A stretch of DNA of 64,000 nucleotides from DATEDA01 sp963789885 (GTDB lineage: Bacteria > Pseudomonadota > Gammaproteobacteria > Burkholderiales > SG8-39). Numbering within the stretch: position 1 is the stretch's first letter; every line of letters begins with the position of its first letter. A model generated the notes under the pieces. That model made no database searches. It saw only the letters and a list, made by a program, of their open reading frames with translations, and was not told where the DNA came from. Below are positions 18,089-26,325 of the stretch, piece after piece. The DNA lies in the NCBI GenBank assembly GCA_963789885.1, contig CAWBNB010000064.1, positions 124,001 to 188,000 of the forward strand, written 5' to 3'. Position numbers and translations under genes: made by a program.

Positions 18089-19078
18089 TCAGGGCGTCAT
18101 CTTCTCCAGGCCGGCAGGCGGCCAGTTCTCGAGTTTCATGCCGAGCGTGAGCCCGCGCGCGGCGAGCACTTCCTTGATCTCGTTCAGCGACTTGCGGCCG
18201 AGGTTCGGGGTCTTGAGGAGCTCGGTCTCGGTGCGCTGGATGAGGTCGCCGATGTAGTAGATGTTCTCGGCCTTCAGGCAGTTCGCCGAGCGCACCGTGA
18301 GCTCGAGGTCGTCGACCGGGCGCAGCAGGATCGGATCGATCGGCGGCGCCTTCGTCGGCGGTTCGATCGTCCCGACCGGCGTCTGCGGCAGGTCGGCGAA
18401 GACGTTCAGCTGGTCGACGAGGATCCGCGCCGCGTACTTGATCGCCTCCTCGGGCTCGATCACGCCGTTCGTCTCGATGTCGATCACCAGCTTGTCGAGG
18501 TCGGTGCGCTGCTCGACGCGCGCGCTCTCGACCTGGTAGCTCACCCGCCTCACCGGCGAGAACGAGGCGTCGAGAATGATCTTGCCGATGCCCTTCGACT
18601 CCTCCGGGATGACGCGCAGGTTGCCCGGCTGGTAGCCGCGGCCGCGCTCGACCCGGATCGTCATCTCGACCTTGCCGCCGGGCGACAGGTGCGCGATCAC
18701 GTGATCCGGGTTGATGATCTCGACGTCGTGGGTGGTCTCGATGTCGCCGGCGGTGACCAGGCCCTCGCCGCGCTTGTTGAGCCGCAGCGTCGCCTCGTTG
18801 CCGGAGTGGAGCTTGAGCACCACGCCCTTGAGGTTGAGCAGGATGTCGACCACGTCCTCCTGCACGCCCTCGATCGTCGAGTACTCGTGCAGCACGCCGG
18901 CGATCTGCACCTCGGTGGGCGCGAAGCCGGGCATCGACGAGAGCAGCACGCGCCGCAGCGCGTTGCCGAGCGTGTGGCCGTAGCCGCGCTCGAACGGCTC
19001 CATCGTGACCTTGGCGTGGTACGGCGCGACCGGCTGCACGTCGATGATCCGTGGCTTGAGGAATCCAGTGCTTTGCAT
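18089..19078 (-). CDS. rpoA: RNA polymerase alpha subunit
   Basis: The product has 329 residues, the normal size. The N-terminal assembly domain (1 to ~235) contains ERGYGHTLGNALRRVLLSSM. The C-terminal domain carries the DNA and activator-contact helix VRSANCLKAENIYYIGDLIQ (equivalent to E. coli R265 and N268) and the NLGRKSLNEIKEVLAARGL end. It lies between rpsD and rplQ, as in the E. coli alpha operon. It nucleates RNA polymerase assembly with the beta and beta' subunits encoded at 43-52 kb. Confidence 0.98.
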   Translation of the reverse strand: MQSTGFLKPRIIDVQPVAPYHAKVTMEPFERGYGHTLGNALRRVLLSSMPGFAPTEVQIAGVLHEYSTIEGVQEDVVDILLNLKGVVLKLHSGNEATLRLNKRGEGLVTAGDIETTHDVEIINPDHVIAHLSPGGKVEMTIRVERGRGYQPGNLRVIPEESKGIGKIILDASFSPVRRVSYQVESARVEQRTDLDKLVIDIETNGVIEPEEAIKYAARILVDQLNVFADLPQTPVGTIEPPTKAPPIDPILLRPVDDLELTVRSANCLKAENIYYIGDLIQRTETELLKTPNLGRKSLNEIKEVLAARGLTLGMKLENWPPAGLEKMTP

Positions 19079-19132
19079 GCGTTTGTCCTGACCTTGATAG
19101 TGCGTCGTGATTACGGTTCCGCGCTGACCCGT

Positions 19133-19762
19133 TTACTTCGAATAGAGCTCGATCACCAGGTGCTCGTTGATGTTCTGCGGCAGCTCGGTGCGTTGCGGCA
19201 GCGCCTTGAACTTGCCCTTGAGGCCCTTCGCGTCGACCTCCAGCCACTCGGGGATGCCGCGCGACTCGGCCGCTTCAGCCGCGGCCTTGACGCGCAGTTG
19301 CGCCTTCGCCTTCTCCGCGATCTCGATCGTGTCGCCCGGCTTGACGACGTAGGACGGGATGTTCACGCGCTTGCCGTTGACGAGGATGGCGTTGTGGCGC
19401 ACGACCTGGCGCGCCTCGGAGCGGCTCGCGCCGAACCCCATCCGGTGGACGACGGTGTCGAGCCGCGACTCGAGCAGCGCGAGGAGGTTGTCGCCGGTGA
19501 TGCCCTTGCGGCGGTCAGCTTCGGCGTAGATCTTCCGGAACTGGCGCTCGAGCACCCCGTACAGACGACGAACCTTCTGCTTCTCGCGCAGCTGCGTCGC
19601 GTAGTCCGACCGGCGGCCGCCCGACTTCTGGCCGTGCTGGCCCGGGGCGTAGCTCCGCCGCTCGATCGCGCACTTGTCGGTAAAGCACTTCTCGCCCTTG
19701 AGGAAGAGCTTCTCTCCCTCGCGGCGGCACTGGCGGCACTTCGAATCCAGGTTGCGGGCCAT
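19133..19762 (-). CDS. rpsD: 30S ribosomal protein S4, zinc (C+) form
   Basis: This 209-residue protein is a primary 16S rRNA binder and, in enterobacteria, the translational repressor of the alpha operon. The N-terminus carries four cysteines, Cys9, Cys12, Cys26 and Cys31 (KCRQCRREG and EKCFTDKCAIERR), the zinc-binding arrangement seen in Thermus S4. The S4 RNA-binding fold follows (ESRLDTVVHRMGFGASRSEA and VNGKRVNIPSYVVKPGDTI). A 70-bp gap with a perfect hairpin (19775-19798) separates it from rpsK. Confidence 0.97.
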   Translation of the reverse strand: MARNLDSKCRQCRREGEKLFLKGEKCFTDKCAIERRSYAPGQHGQKSGGRRSDYATQLREKQKVRRLYGVLERQFRKIYAEADRRKGITGDNLLALLESRLDTVVHRMGFGASRSEARQVVRHNAILVNGKRVNIPSYVVKPGDTIEIAEKAKAQLRVKAAAEAAESRGIPEWLEVDAKGLKGKFKALPQRTELPQNINEHLVIELYSK

Positions 19763-19774
19763 TTCCGTTCACGC

Positions 19775-19798
19775 CACGAGGGGCCACAGCCCCTCGTG
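19775..19798 (-). other. perfect hairpin between rpsK and rpsD
   Basis: CACGAGGGG and CCCCTCGTG form a nine-pair perfect stem with a six-base loop, 12 bp before the rpsD start. No T tract follows. It may be an mRNA processing, stability or S4-control element in the alpha operon; it is one of several similar hairpins in this superoperon. Confidence 0.6.
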
Positions 19799-19832
19799 CT
19801 CCCCAAAGACTGCTTTCGGCATCGTGTTTCTC

Positions 19833-20249
19833 CTAAATCCGGCGCCGCTTCGGCGCGCGGCAGCCGTTGTGCGGAACGGGCGTCACGTCCGCGATGCTGG
19901 TGATCTTCAGGCCGATCGCGTTGAGCGAGCGGACCGCCGATTCGCGCCCCGGGCCGGGGCCCTTGATGCGCACCTCGAGGTTCTTCACGCCGCACTCCTG
20001 CGCCCCGCGCCCGGCGCGCTCGGCTGCGACCTGCGCCGCGAACGGCGTCGACTTGCGCGAGCCCTTGAAGCCGGCGCCGCCGGAGCTCGCCCAGGAAAGC
20101 ACGTTCCCCTGGCGGTCGGTGATGGTGATGATCGTGTTGTTGAAGGATGCGTGAACGTGCGCGATGCCCTCGGCCACGTTCTTCTTGACCTTCTTGCGTA
20201 CCCGCGTCGCCGCGGTCGGCTGCGCTGCTTGAGTCTGCGGTCGTGCCAT
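19833..20249 (-). CDS. rpsK: 30S ribosomal protein S11
   Basis: This 138-residue platform protein of the 30S subunit contains AHVHASFNNTIITITDRQGN, WASSGGAGFKGSRKSTPFAA and the C-terminal GCRAPKRRRI. Two ATGs are possible: the ribosome binding site GAGGAAGG directly abuts the upstream ATG at 20255, so the second ATG (20249, MARPQTQ), six bases from it, is the better start. The Thr/Ala-rich N-terminus is mildly extended. It lies 16 bp downstream of rpsM. Confidence 0.97.
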   Translation of the reverse strand: MARPQTQAAQPTAATRVRKKVKKNVAEGIAHVHASFNNTIITITDRQGNVLSWASSGGAGFKGSRKSTPFAAQVAAERAGRGAQECGVKNLEVRIKGPGPGRESAVRSLNAIGLKITSIADVTPVPHNGCRAPKRRRI

Positions 20250-20265
20250 TGCCATCCTTCCTCGG

Positions 20266-20646
20266 TCAGACCTTGCCGGCTTGCGGCTTGGCCGCGATCG
20301 CCTGCTTGCGCGGGCCCTTGCGGGTGCGCGCGTTGGTGCGGGTGCGCTGGCCGCGGACCGGCAGGCCCTTGCGGTGGCGCACGCCGCGGTAGCAGCCGAG
20401 GTCCATCAGGCGCTTGATGTTCATCGACACCTCGCGCCGCAGGTCGCCTTCGATCGTGAGCTTCCCCACGTACTCGCGCAGCCGGTCGACCTCGCTGTCG
20501 GAGAGGTCCTTCATCTTGGTCGTCCCCTTCACGCCAGCGGACTCGCAGATGACCTTCGCGCGCGCGCGTCCGATGCCGTAGATCGCGGTCAGCGCGATCT
20601 CCGCGTGCTGCTGGTTGGGGATGTTGACCCCTGCGATACGTGCCAT
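20266..20646 (-). CDS. rpsM: 30S ribosomal protein S13
   Basis: The product has 126 residues. It begins MARIAGVNIPNQQHAEIALT and YGIGRARAKVICESAG (helix-two-turns-helix), and ends with GLPVRGQRTRTNARTRKGPR, the basic tail that reaches the P-site tRNA. S13 also forms the head-body bridge. It starts the alpha-operon group (rpsM-rpsK-rpsD-rpoA-rplQ), 39 bp downstream of rpmJ. Confidence 0.98.
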   Translation of the reverse strand: MARIAGVNIPNQQHAEIALTAIYGIGRARAKVICESAGVKGTTKMKDLSDSEVDRLREYVGKLTIEGDLRREVSMNIKRLMDLGCYRGVRHRKGLPVRGQRTRTNARTRKGPRKQAIAAKPQAGKV

Positions 20647-20685
20647 GGTTGCCCTCGTCTCTAACCGTGCCCTAGCTCGCGCGCC

Positions 20686-20799
20686 CTAGCCCTGGCGCTG
20701 CTTGTGCCGCGGGTCCTTGCAGATCACCCGCACCACGCCGTTGCGCCGGATGATCTTGCAGTTGCGGCACATCTTCTTCACCGATGCGACTACCTTCAT
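20686..20799 (-). CDS. rpmJ: 50S ribosomal protein L36, zinc form
   Basis: This 37-residue protein contains MKVVASVKKMCRNCKIIRR and ends CKDPRHKQRQG. The CxxC, distal Cys and His form the zinc knuckle of the C+ type of L36. It lies between infA (15 bp gap) and rpsM, the standard position. Its small size is normal for the family. Confidence 0.97.
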   Translation of the reverse strand: MKVVASVKKMCRNCKIIRRNGVVRVICKDPRHKQRQG

Positions 20800-20814
20800 C
20801 GCGCTACTCCTTGC

Positions 20815-21033
20815 CTATCGCGCGCGGAAAACGATCCGCGCCCTCGAAAGATCGTACGGCGTCAGCTCCACCGTCACCTTGTCCCCGGGGAGGATGCGGA
20901 TGTAGTGCATGCGCATCTTCCCCGAGACGTGTCCCAGTACGACGTGTCCGTTCTCGAGCTTCACCTTGAAGGTGGCGTTCGGCAGGTTGTCGACAATCTC
21001 TCCCTGCATCTGGATCACGTCTTCTTTCGTCAT
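20815..21033 (-). CDS. infA: translation initiation factor IF-1
   Basis: This 72-residue OB-fold protein binds the A site of the 30S subunit during initiation. It reads MTKEDVIQMQGEIVDNLPNA, then FKVKLENGHVVLGHVSGKMR and ILPGDKVTVELTPYDLSRAR. It lies between secY (27 bp upstream) and rpmJ. This position, frequent in betaproteobacteria and Gram-positives, differs from E. coli, where infA stands alone. Confidence 0.97.
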   Translation of the reverse strand: MTKEDVIQMQGEIVDNLPNATFKVKLENGHVVLGHVSGKMRMHYIRILPGDKVTVELTPYDLSRARIVFRAR

Positions 21034-21060
21034 ACGCGGGTTCTAGCCGCTTGCGTCCCT

Positions 21061-22386
21061 TCACCTCGTGGGGAACCCCGCTCCCTTGAAGTTCGCCTTC
21101 TTCAGCAGGCTCTCGTACTGGTGGGTCATGATGTACGCCTGGACCTGCGACATGAAGTCCATCGTCACCACGACGATGATCAGCAGGCTCGTGCCGCCGA
21201 AGTAAAACGGCACGTTCCACTTCAGGATCAGGAACTCGGGCAGCAGGCAGATCGCAACCACGTAGATCGCGCCGGCAAGCGTGAGCCGCGTCAGGATCCG
21301 CTCGAGGTACCTCGCCGTCTGCTCGCCGGGCCGGATCCCGGGAACGAACGCCCCCGACTTCTTCAGGTTGTCCGCGGTCTCCTTCGGGTTGTACTGGAGC
21401 GCGGTGTAGAAGAAGCAGAAGAAGACGATCGCCGCCGCGTACAGCAGCACGTACACCGGCTGTCCCGGCACCAGCGTCGAGGCGACGTCCTTCAGCCACG
21501 TCATGCTCTCGCCGCGGGTGAACCAGCTCGCCGCGGTGGTCGGGAACAGGATGATCGACGAGGCGAAGATCGGCGGGATCACGCCCGACATGTTGAGCTT
21601 GAACGGCAGGTGCGAGCTCTGGCCGCCGTAGATCTTGTTGCCGACCTGACGCTTCGCGTAGTTCACCAGGATTTTCCGCTGGCCGCGCTCGACGAAGCAC
21701 ACGAACCAGGTGATCCCCATGATAGCGACCGCGATCACGAGCGCGGTGAGCGGGTTCATCGCACCGGTGCGCACGAGCTCGAGCGTGCCGCCGATCGCGT
21801 TCGGCAGCCCGGCGGCGATGCCGGCGAAGATCAGGATCGAGATGCCGTTGCCGAGGCCGCGCTCGGTGATCTGCTCGCCGAGCCACATCAGGAACATCGT
21901 GCCGGTCACGAGCGTGACCACGGTGGTGAACCGGAACATCAGGCCGGGATCGATCACGAGGTTCTGCTGCTGCTCGAGTCCGAGCGAGATCATCGTCGCC
22001 TGGAACGTGGCCAGCACGACGGTGCCATAGCGCGTGTATTTCGTGATCTGGCGCTGGCCCGCCGGGCCTTCCTTGCGCAGCTGCTCGAGCGTCGGCGAGA
22101 CCGCGGTCATCAGCTGCATGATGATCGAGGCCGAGATGTACGGCATGATCCCGAGCGCGAAGATCGAGAAGCGCGAGAGCGCCCCGCCCGAGAACATGTT
22201 GAGCAGCCCAAGGATCCCGCCCTGGTTCGTCTTGAAGAGCTCGCCGAGGACGTTCGGGTCGATGCCCGGCACCGGGATGTGCGCGCCGACCCTGAAGACG
22301 ACGAGGGCCGCGAGGAGGAAGAAGAGTCGCTTCTTCAGGTCCCCGTACTTGCCCGTCTTGCCGAGTTGTGCAGCTGCTGTCGCCAC
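21061..22386 (-). CDS. secY: protein translocase subunit SecY
   Basis: This 441-residue channel subunit forms SecYEG with SecE, encoded at 55.0 kb. Ten membrane segments are apparent. Diagnostic stretches are RVGAHIPVPGIDPNVLGELF, MPYISASIIMQLMTAVSP (lateral gate), ITERGLGNGISILIFAGIAA and GIRPGEQTARYLERILTRLT (cytosolic loop near the ribosome contact). The gene follows rplO by 12 bp, the classical spc-operon position. Confidence 0.97.
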   Translation of the reverse strand: MATAAAQLGKTGKYGDLKKRLFFLLAALVVFRVGAHIPVPGIDPNVLGELFKTNQGGILGLLNMFSGGALSRFSIFALGIMPYISASIIMQLMTAVSPTLEQLRKEGPAGQRQITKYTRYGTVVLATFQATMISLGLEQQQNLVIDPGLMFRFTTVVTLVTGTMFLMWLGEQITERGLGNGISILIFAGIAAGLPNAIGGTLELVRTGAMNPLTALVIAVAIMGITWFVCFVERGQRKILVNYAKRQVGNKIYGGQSSHLPFKLNMSGVIPPIFASSIILFPTTAASWFTRGESMTWLKDVASTLVPGQPVYVLLYAAAIVFFCFFYTALQYNPKETADNLKKSGAFVPGIRPGEQTARYLERILTRLTLAGAIYVVAICLLPEFLILKWNVPFYFGGTSLLIIVVVTMDFMSQVQAYIMTHQYESLLKKANFKGAGFPTR

Positions 22387-22398
22387 GGCTGGTGCCTG

Positions 22399-23067
22399 CT
22401 ACTCCTTCTTCCCCTTGTCACCCTTGTTGTCGCCTTTTCCGCCACCCTTGGGCTTGTCCGCGCCCTTGGGTTGATCTCCGCCCTTCGCCTTGCCGGCCTT
22501 CGCGTCCGCGGATGCGGCCGGCTTCGCGGCCTTGTCCGCCGCGTCGCCCTTCGCTTTCGCTTTCGCCTTTTCTTCCTTCGGCGGCTCCTTGACTTCGACC
22601 GGCGGCTTCGGCGGCGCCTTCGGCTTTTCCTTGATGTCGACGAGGCTCCCGCCCGCCGCCTGGACCGCCGCACGCGCGCCCTTGCTCGCGCCGATGCCCT
22701 TCACCGTGACCTTGCGGGTCAGCTTGCCCGAGAGAATCAGCTTCGCACCGGACGCTTCCTTTGGAACGACGCCCGCCTCTTTGAGCGCGGTGAGGTCGAT
22801 CGTGTCGGCCTTCATCTTCTCCACGTCGGACAACCGCACCTCGGCGGTCGCGTCGCGGAGAGGCGACGCGAAGCCGCGCTTCGGCAGGCGCCGCTGGAGC
22901 GGCATCTGCCCGCCCTCGAAGCCCACCTTGTGGAAACCGCCCGAGCGGGCCTTCTGACCCTTGTGGCCGCGGCCCGCGGTCTTGCCGAACCCGGAGCCGA
23001 TGCCGCGCCCCACGCGCCGGCGCGCACGCCGCGAGCCGGGAGCGGGCTTGATGTCGTTGAGATGCAT
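22399..23067 (-). CDS. rplO: 50S ribosomal protein L15 with a long C-terminal extension
   Basis: The core (residues 1 to ~145) is normal: MHLNDIKPAPGSRRARRRVG, then GRGHKGQKARSGG and LILSGKLTRKVTVKGIGASK. Residues ~146-222 add about 75 residues of Lys, Ala, Pro, Gly and Asp repeats (KAKAKGDAADKAAKPAASA and GDNKGDKGKKE). Typical L15 has 144-150 residues. The tail is in frame, ends 12 bp before secY, and keeps the local codon style, so it is not an obvious frameshift product. It is probably a disordered, RNA-binding or surface-exposed tail. Confidence 0.95.
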   Translation of the reverse strand: MHLNDIKPAPGSRRARRRVGRGIGSGFGKTAGRGHKGQKARSGGFHKVGFEGGQMPLQRRLPKRGFASPLRDATAEVRLSDVEKMKADTIDLTALKEAGVVPKEASGAKLILSGKLTRKVTVKGIGASKGARAAVQAAGGSLVDIKEKPKAPPKPPVEVKEPPKEEKAKAKAKGDAADKAAKPAASADAKAGKAKGGDQPKGADKPKGGGKGDNKGDKGKKE

Positions 23068-23076
23068 GGCTCGCTC

Positions 23077-23262
23077 CTATGCTTCCACGCGGACGAGATA
23101 CGCGACCCGCGCGATCATCCCGCGCACGGCCGGGGTGTCCTCGAGCTCGACCGTCTGCCGCAGACGCCGCAGGCCCAGCCCGCGCACGGTCTGCCGATGC
23201 CCCGCGCGGCACGCGATCGGGCTCTTCACTAGCGTCACCTTGACCTTCTTCTTGTCCGCCAT
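23077..23262 (-). CDS. rpmD: 50S ribosomal protein L30
   Basis: The product has 61 residues. It reads MADKKKVKVTLVKSPIACRA, then GLRRLRQTVELEDTPAVRGM and ends VAYLVRVEA. The fold is ferredoxin-like. The ATG at 23262 is set by the family start; the frame extends upstream inside rpsE. It lies 8 bp downstream of rpsE and 9 bp before rplO. Confidence 0.96.
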   Translation of the reverse strand: MADKKKVKVTLVKSPIACRAGHRQTVRGLGLRRLRQTVELEDTPAVRGMIARVAYLVRVEA

Positions 23263-23270
23263 CGTCAATC

Positions 23271-23792
23271 TCAGCCGGTGATGTCCGCGACCTTCTTGCC
23301 GCGCTTGGCGGCGATCTCCGCCGGCGTACGCATCTTGCGCAGGCCATCGAGCGTCGCGCGCACGACGTTGTAGGGGTTCGTCGACCCGGTGCACTTCGCG
23401 AGGATGTCCTTGACGCCGGCCACGTCGAACACCGCGCGCATCGGGCCGCCGGCGATGATCCCGGTGCCCTCGGAGGCGGGCTGCATCAGCACCTTCGACG
23501 CGCCGTGACGCCCGATCACCGCGTGCTGCAGCGTCCCGTTCTTGAGGCTCACGCGGAACATCTTCCGCCGCGCCTCCTCGAGCGCCTTCTGCACTGCCAC
23601 CGGCACCTCGCGCGCCTTGCCTTTGCCCATGCCGACCCCGCCGTCGCCGTCGCCGACCACGGTCAGCGCGGCGAAGCCGAGCACCCGGCCGCCCTTCACC
23701 ACCTTGGTGACGCGGTTGACCGAAACCATCTTCTCGCGCAGACCGTCCGAGCGCTCCTCGGAAGTCTGCATCCTGGGCTGCATTCTCGCCAT
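23271..23792 (-). CDS. rpsE: 30S ribosomal protein S5
   Basis: This 173-residue protein acts in decoding fidelity and mRNA unwinding at the entry channel. It contains EKMVSVNRVTKVVKGGRVLG, FAALTVVGDGDGGVGMGKGK, APSEGTGIIAGGPMRAVFD-like sequence (here ASEGTGIIAGGPMRAVFDVA) and GSTNPYNVVRATLDGLRKM. The N-terminus has ~15 residues before the double-stranded RNA-binding domain. It lies between rplR (13 bp) and rpmD. Confidence 0.97.
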   Translation of the reverse strand: MARMQPRMQTSEERSDGLREKMVSVNRVTKVVKGGRVLGFAALTVVGDGDGGVGMGKGKAREVPVAVQKALEEARRKMFRVSLKNGTLQHAVIGRHGASKVLMQPASEGTGIIAGGPMRAVFDVAGVKDILAKCTGSTNPYNVVRATLDGLRKMRTPAEIAAKRGKKVADITG

Positions 23793-23805
23793 CTTGTTCC
23801 CCGCC

Positions 23806-24162
23806 TCAGAACTTCAACCCGCTCTCGCGAGCGGCTTCGGCCAGCGCCTTCACCCGGCCGTGGAACCTGAACCCGCTGCGGTCGAACGCAACGCGCTCGA
23901 TCCCCAGCTTCTTCGCCTTCTCGGCGATGCGCTTGCCGACGACCGTCGCCGCGGCCTTGTTGCCGCCGTTCGGCAGCTGCGAGCGCACTTCCTTCTCCGC
24001 GGTCGATGCGGCGGCGAGCACCTTCTTGCCGTCGCCGGAGATCACCTGCGCGTAGATGTGCTGGTTCGTGCGGTGCACGGCGAGCCGCGTCACGCCGAGG
24101 TCGCGCTGCCGCGCCCGGGTCTGGGCGGCGCGGCGGATGCGGGATTCACGCTTGTCGCTCAT
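23806..24162 (-). CDS. rplR: 50S ribosomal protein L18
   Basis: This 118-residue 5S rRNA-binding protein contains MSDKRESRIRRAAQTRARQR, LAVHRTNQHIYAQVISGDGK and KKLGIERVAFDRSGFRFHGR. It lies 11 bp downstream of rplF and 13 bp before rpsE. It works with L5 (25.4 kb) in the central protuberance. Confidence 0.98.
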   Translation of the reverse strand: MSDKRESRIRRAAQTRARQRDLGVTRLAVHRTNQHIYAQVISGDGKKVLAAASTAEKEVRSQLPNGGNKAAATVVGKRIAEKAKKLGIERVAFDRSGFRFHGRVKALAEAARESGLKF

Positions 24163-24173
24163 GGCTTCACCCC

Positions 24174-24707
24174 CTATTTCTTCTTGGTTTCCTTGAGGAT
24201 CACGGTCTCGTCCGCGTAGCGGACGCCCTTGCCCTTGTACGGCTCCGGCGGGCGGACCGCACGGACCGTCGCGGCGACCTGGCCGACGAGATGCTTGTCG
24301 GTGCCCTTGAAGACGATCTCGGTCTGGGTCGGCGTCTCGACCTTCACGCCTTTCGGCATCTGGTGCACGACCGGATGCGAGAACCCGAGCGTGAGGTTGA
24401 GCTTCTCGCCCTGCGCCTGCGCACGGTAGCCGACGCCGACCAGCGTCAGCTTGCGCTCGAAGCCCTTGGTGACGCCGATCATCATGTTGGCGAGGAGCGC
24501 GCGCAGCGTTCCCGACATCGCGTTCGCCTCGTTCGAGTCGTCCACCGTCTCGACGACGACCGCGTCGCCGTCCTTCTTCACGCGCACGTTCGGCGTGAAC
24601 GGCTGGGTGAGCGTGCCGAGCGGACCCTTCACCGAAACGCTCGCGGCGGCGACGTTGATCTCGACGCCCTTGGGCACCGGCACCGGAAGCTTTCCTACGC
24701 GGGACAT
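24174..24707 (-). CDS. rplF: 50S ribosomal protein L6
   Basis: This 177-residue protein has two repeated alpha/beta domains. It starts MSRVGKLPVPVPKGVEINVA and includes MMIGVTKGFERKLTLVGVGY and GFSHPVVHQMPKGVKVETPT; the C-terminal EPYKGKGVRYADETVILKET is the conserved end contacting the sarcin-ricin loop region. It lies 14 bp downstream of rpsH and 11 bp before rplR. Confidence 0.98.
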   Translation of the reverse strand: MSRVGKLPVPVPKGVEINVAAASVSVKGPLGTLTQPFTPNVRVKKDGDAVVVETVDDSNEANAMSGTLRALLANMMIGVTKGFERKLTLVGVGYRAQAQGEKLNLTLGFSHPVVHQMPKGVKVETPTQTEIVFKGTDKHLVGQVAATVRAVRPPEPYKGKGVRYADETVILKETKKK

Positions 24708-24721
24708 GTCTAGTGCTTCCT

Positions 24722-25117
24722 TTACGCCACGATGCAGAGGACCTCGCCGCCGACGCCGCTTGCGCGCGCCATGCGGTCGGTCATCACGCCACGCGGCGTC
24801 GAGACGATCGCCACGCCGAGGCCGTTCATCACCTTGGGGATGTCGTTTGCGCCGCGGTACACGCGCAGCCCCGGGCGGCTGACGCGCTCGATGCGCTCGA
24901 TCACCGGGTGGCCGGCGTAGTACTTGAGCGCGATCTCGATCTCGGGCTTGCCGCCGTTCGGCTTGACGACGAAGCCCTCGATGTAGCCCTCGTCGGCGAG
25001 CACCTTGGCGATCGCGCCTTTCACCTTCGACGACGGGATCGCGACCGTGGTCTTGCCGACCAGCTGCGCGTTGCGGATGCGCGTCAGCATGTCGGCGATC
25101 GGGTCCATCATGCTCAT
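24722..25117 (-). CDS. rpsH: 30S ribosomal protein S8
   Basis: This 131-residue protein binds central-domain 16S rRNA and, in E. coli, represses the spc operon. It contains MSMMDPIADMLTRIRNAQLV, VKGAIAKVLADEGYIEGF and the C-terminal VSTPRGVMTDRMARASGVGG. The start at 25117 is supported by GGAGG six bases upstream. It lies 13 bp downstream of rpsN. Confidence 0.98.
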   Translation of the reverse strand: MSMMDPIADMLTRIRNAQLVGKTTVAIPSSKVKGAIAKVLADEGYIEGFVVKPNGGKPEIEIALKYYAGHPVIERIERVSRPGLRVYRGANDIPKVMNGLGVAIVSTPRGVMTDRMARASGVGGEVLCIVA

Positions 25118-25130
25118 GGAGCGCCTCCGG

Positions 25131-25436
25131 TTACCAGCTCGCCTTGGCGAGGCCCGGGACCTCGCCGCGCATCGCGATGTCGCGCAGCTTGTTGCGCCCC
25201 AGCCCGAACTTGCGGAAGTAGCCGCGCGGGCGGCCGGTCAGCGCGCAGCGGTTGCGCACCCGGACCGGGGAGCTGTCGCGCGGCAGCCGCTCGAGCTTCG
25301 CGCGCGCCGCCATGCGGTCCTCGTCGGCCGCCTTCGCGTCGTTGATGACCGCCAGCAGGGCCGCGCGCTTCGCCTGGAACTTGGCCACGAGCTTGCGGCG
25401 CTTCTCGTTGCGCAGGACGGTGGAGAGCTTCGCCAT
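25131..25436 (-). CDS. rpsN: 30S ribosomal protein S14, zinc-free long form
   Basis: The product has 101 residues, the longer C-minus type without a CxxC zinc motif. It starts MAKLSTVLRNEKRRKLVAKF and ends with NRCALTGRPRGYFRKFGLGR and KLRDIAMRGEVPGLAKASW. It lies between rplE (10 bp) and rpsH in the spc operon. Confidence 0.98.
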   Translation of the reverse strand: MAKLSTVLRNEKRRKLVAKFQAKRAALLAVINDAKAADEDRMAARAKLERLPRDSSPVRVRNRCALTGRPRGYFRKFGLGRNKLRDIAMRGEVPGLAKASW

Positions 25437-25446
25437 GGAGAACCCT

Positions 25447-25986
25447 TCAGTTCTTGAACGGAAACCGGAAGGCGGCGAGCAGCGCCCGCGCCTCGTCGTC
25501 GGTCTTCGCAGTGGTGGTGATGCTGATGTTCATCCCCCGGAGCGTGTCGATCTTGTCGTAATCGATCTCCGGGAAAATGATCTGTTCCTTCACGCCGAGG
25601 CTGTAGTTGCCGCGGCCGTCGAACGAGCGGTTCGACACGCCGCGGAAGTCGCGGATGCGGGGCATCGCGATCGACACCAGGCGGTCGAGAAACTCGTACA
25701 TCCGCTGGCCACGCAGGGTCACCATGCAGCCGATCGGGTAGCCGACGCGCACCTTGAAGTTCGCGATCGACTTCTTCGCCTTGGTGACGACCGGCTTCTG
25801 CCCGGTGATCTTCGTGAGGTCCCCGACCGCGTTGTCGAGGATCTTCCGGTCCTGGGTGGCCTTCCCGACGCCGATGTTGACCGTGATCTTCGCGATCCGC
25901 GGCACTTCCATCGGGCTCTTGTACGCGAACTTCTGGGTCAGCTCGGGTACCACCTTCTCTTTGTAATGCTCCTGCAGGCGCGTCAT
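25447..25986 (-). CDS. rplE: 50S ribosomal protein L5
   Basis: This 179-residue 5S rRNA-binding protein contacts the P-site tRNA. It shows MTRLQEHYKEKVVPELTQKF, PRIAKITVNIGVGKATQDRK, VGYPIGCMVTLRGQRMYEFL and RGMNISITTTAKTDDEARAL. It lies 18 bp downstream of rplX and 10 bp before rpsN. Confidence 0.98.
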   Translation of the reverse strand: MTRLQEHYKEKVVPELTQKFAYKSPMEVPRIAKITVNIGVGKATQDRKILDNAVGDLTKITGQKPVVTKAKKSIANFKVRVGYPIGCMVTLRGQRMYEFLDRLVSIAMPRIRDFRGVSNRSFDGRGNYSLGVKEQIIFPEIDYDKIDTLRGMNISITTTAKTDDEARALLAAFRFPFKN

Positions 25987-26004
25987 TGGTCAGGTCCCTT
26001 CCGC

Positions 26005-26325
26005 CTACTGCGCGTCGACCATTTCGCCGTTCGACTTGAACACCCGCACCCGGCGGCCGTCGGGCATGGTCTTGACCCCGACGCGGTCGGCCTTCTTGGT
26101 CTGCGGGTTGAAGAGCGCGATGTTCGACACGTCGATCGGCATTTCCTTGTCGATGATGCCGCCCTGGATGCCCTTCATCGGGTTCGGGCGCTGGTGCTTC
26201 TTGACCCGGTTGATCCCTTCCACCACGAAGTGCCCGGCGTCGATGCGGCGCAGCACCGTGCCGCGCTTGCCCTTGTCGCGCCCCGCGATGACGATGACGT
26301 CGTCGCCTTTCTTGATCTTCTCCAT
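26005..26325 (-). CDS. rplX: 50S ribosomal protein L24
   Basis: This 106-residue assembly-initiator protein has a KOW motif: MEKIKKGDDVIVIAGRDKGK, GTVLRRIDAGHFVVEGINRV and KHQRPNPMKGIQGGIIDKEM. Its ATG (26323-26325) overlaps the rplN stop by one base, and this coupling fixes the start. It lies 18 bp before rplE. Confidence 0.98.
   Translation of the reverse strand: MEKIKKGDDVIVIAGRDKGKRGTVLRRIDAGHFVVEGINRVKKHQRPNPMKGIQGGIIDKEMPIDVSNIALFNPQTKKADRVGVKTMPDGRRVRVFKSNGEMVDAQ

Noticed and set aside
20704..23232. Plus-strand frame of over 800 codons antisense to infA, secY and rplO
   Set aside because: The opposite strand carries unmistakable ribosomal and secretion genes; the frame is His/Arg/Leu-rich without domains.
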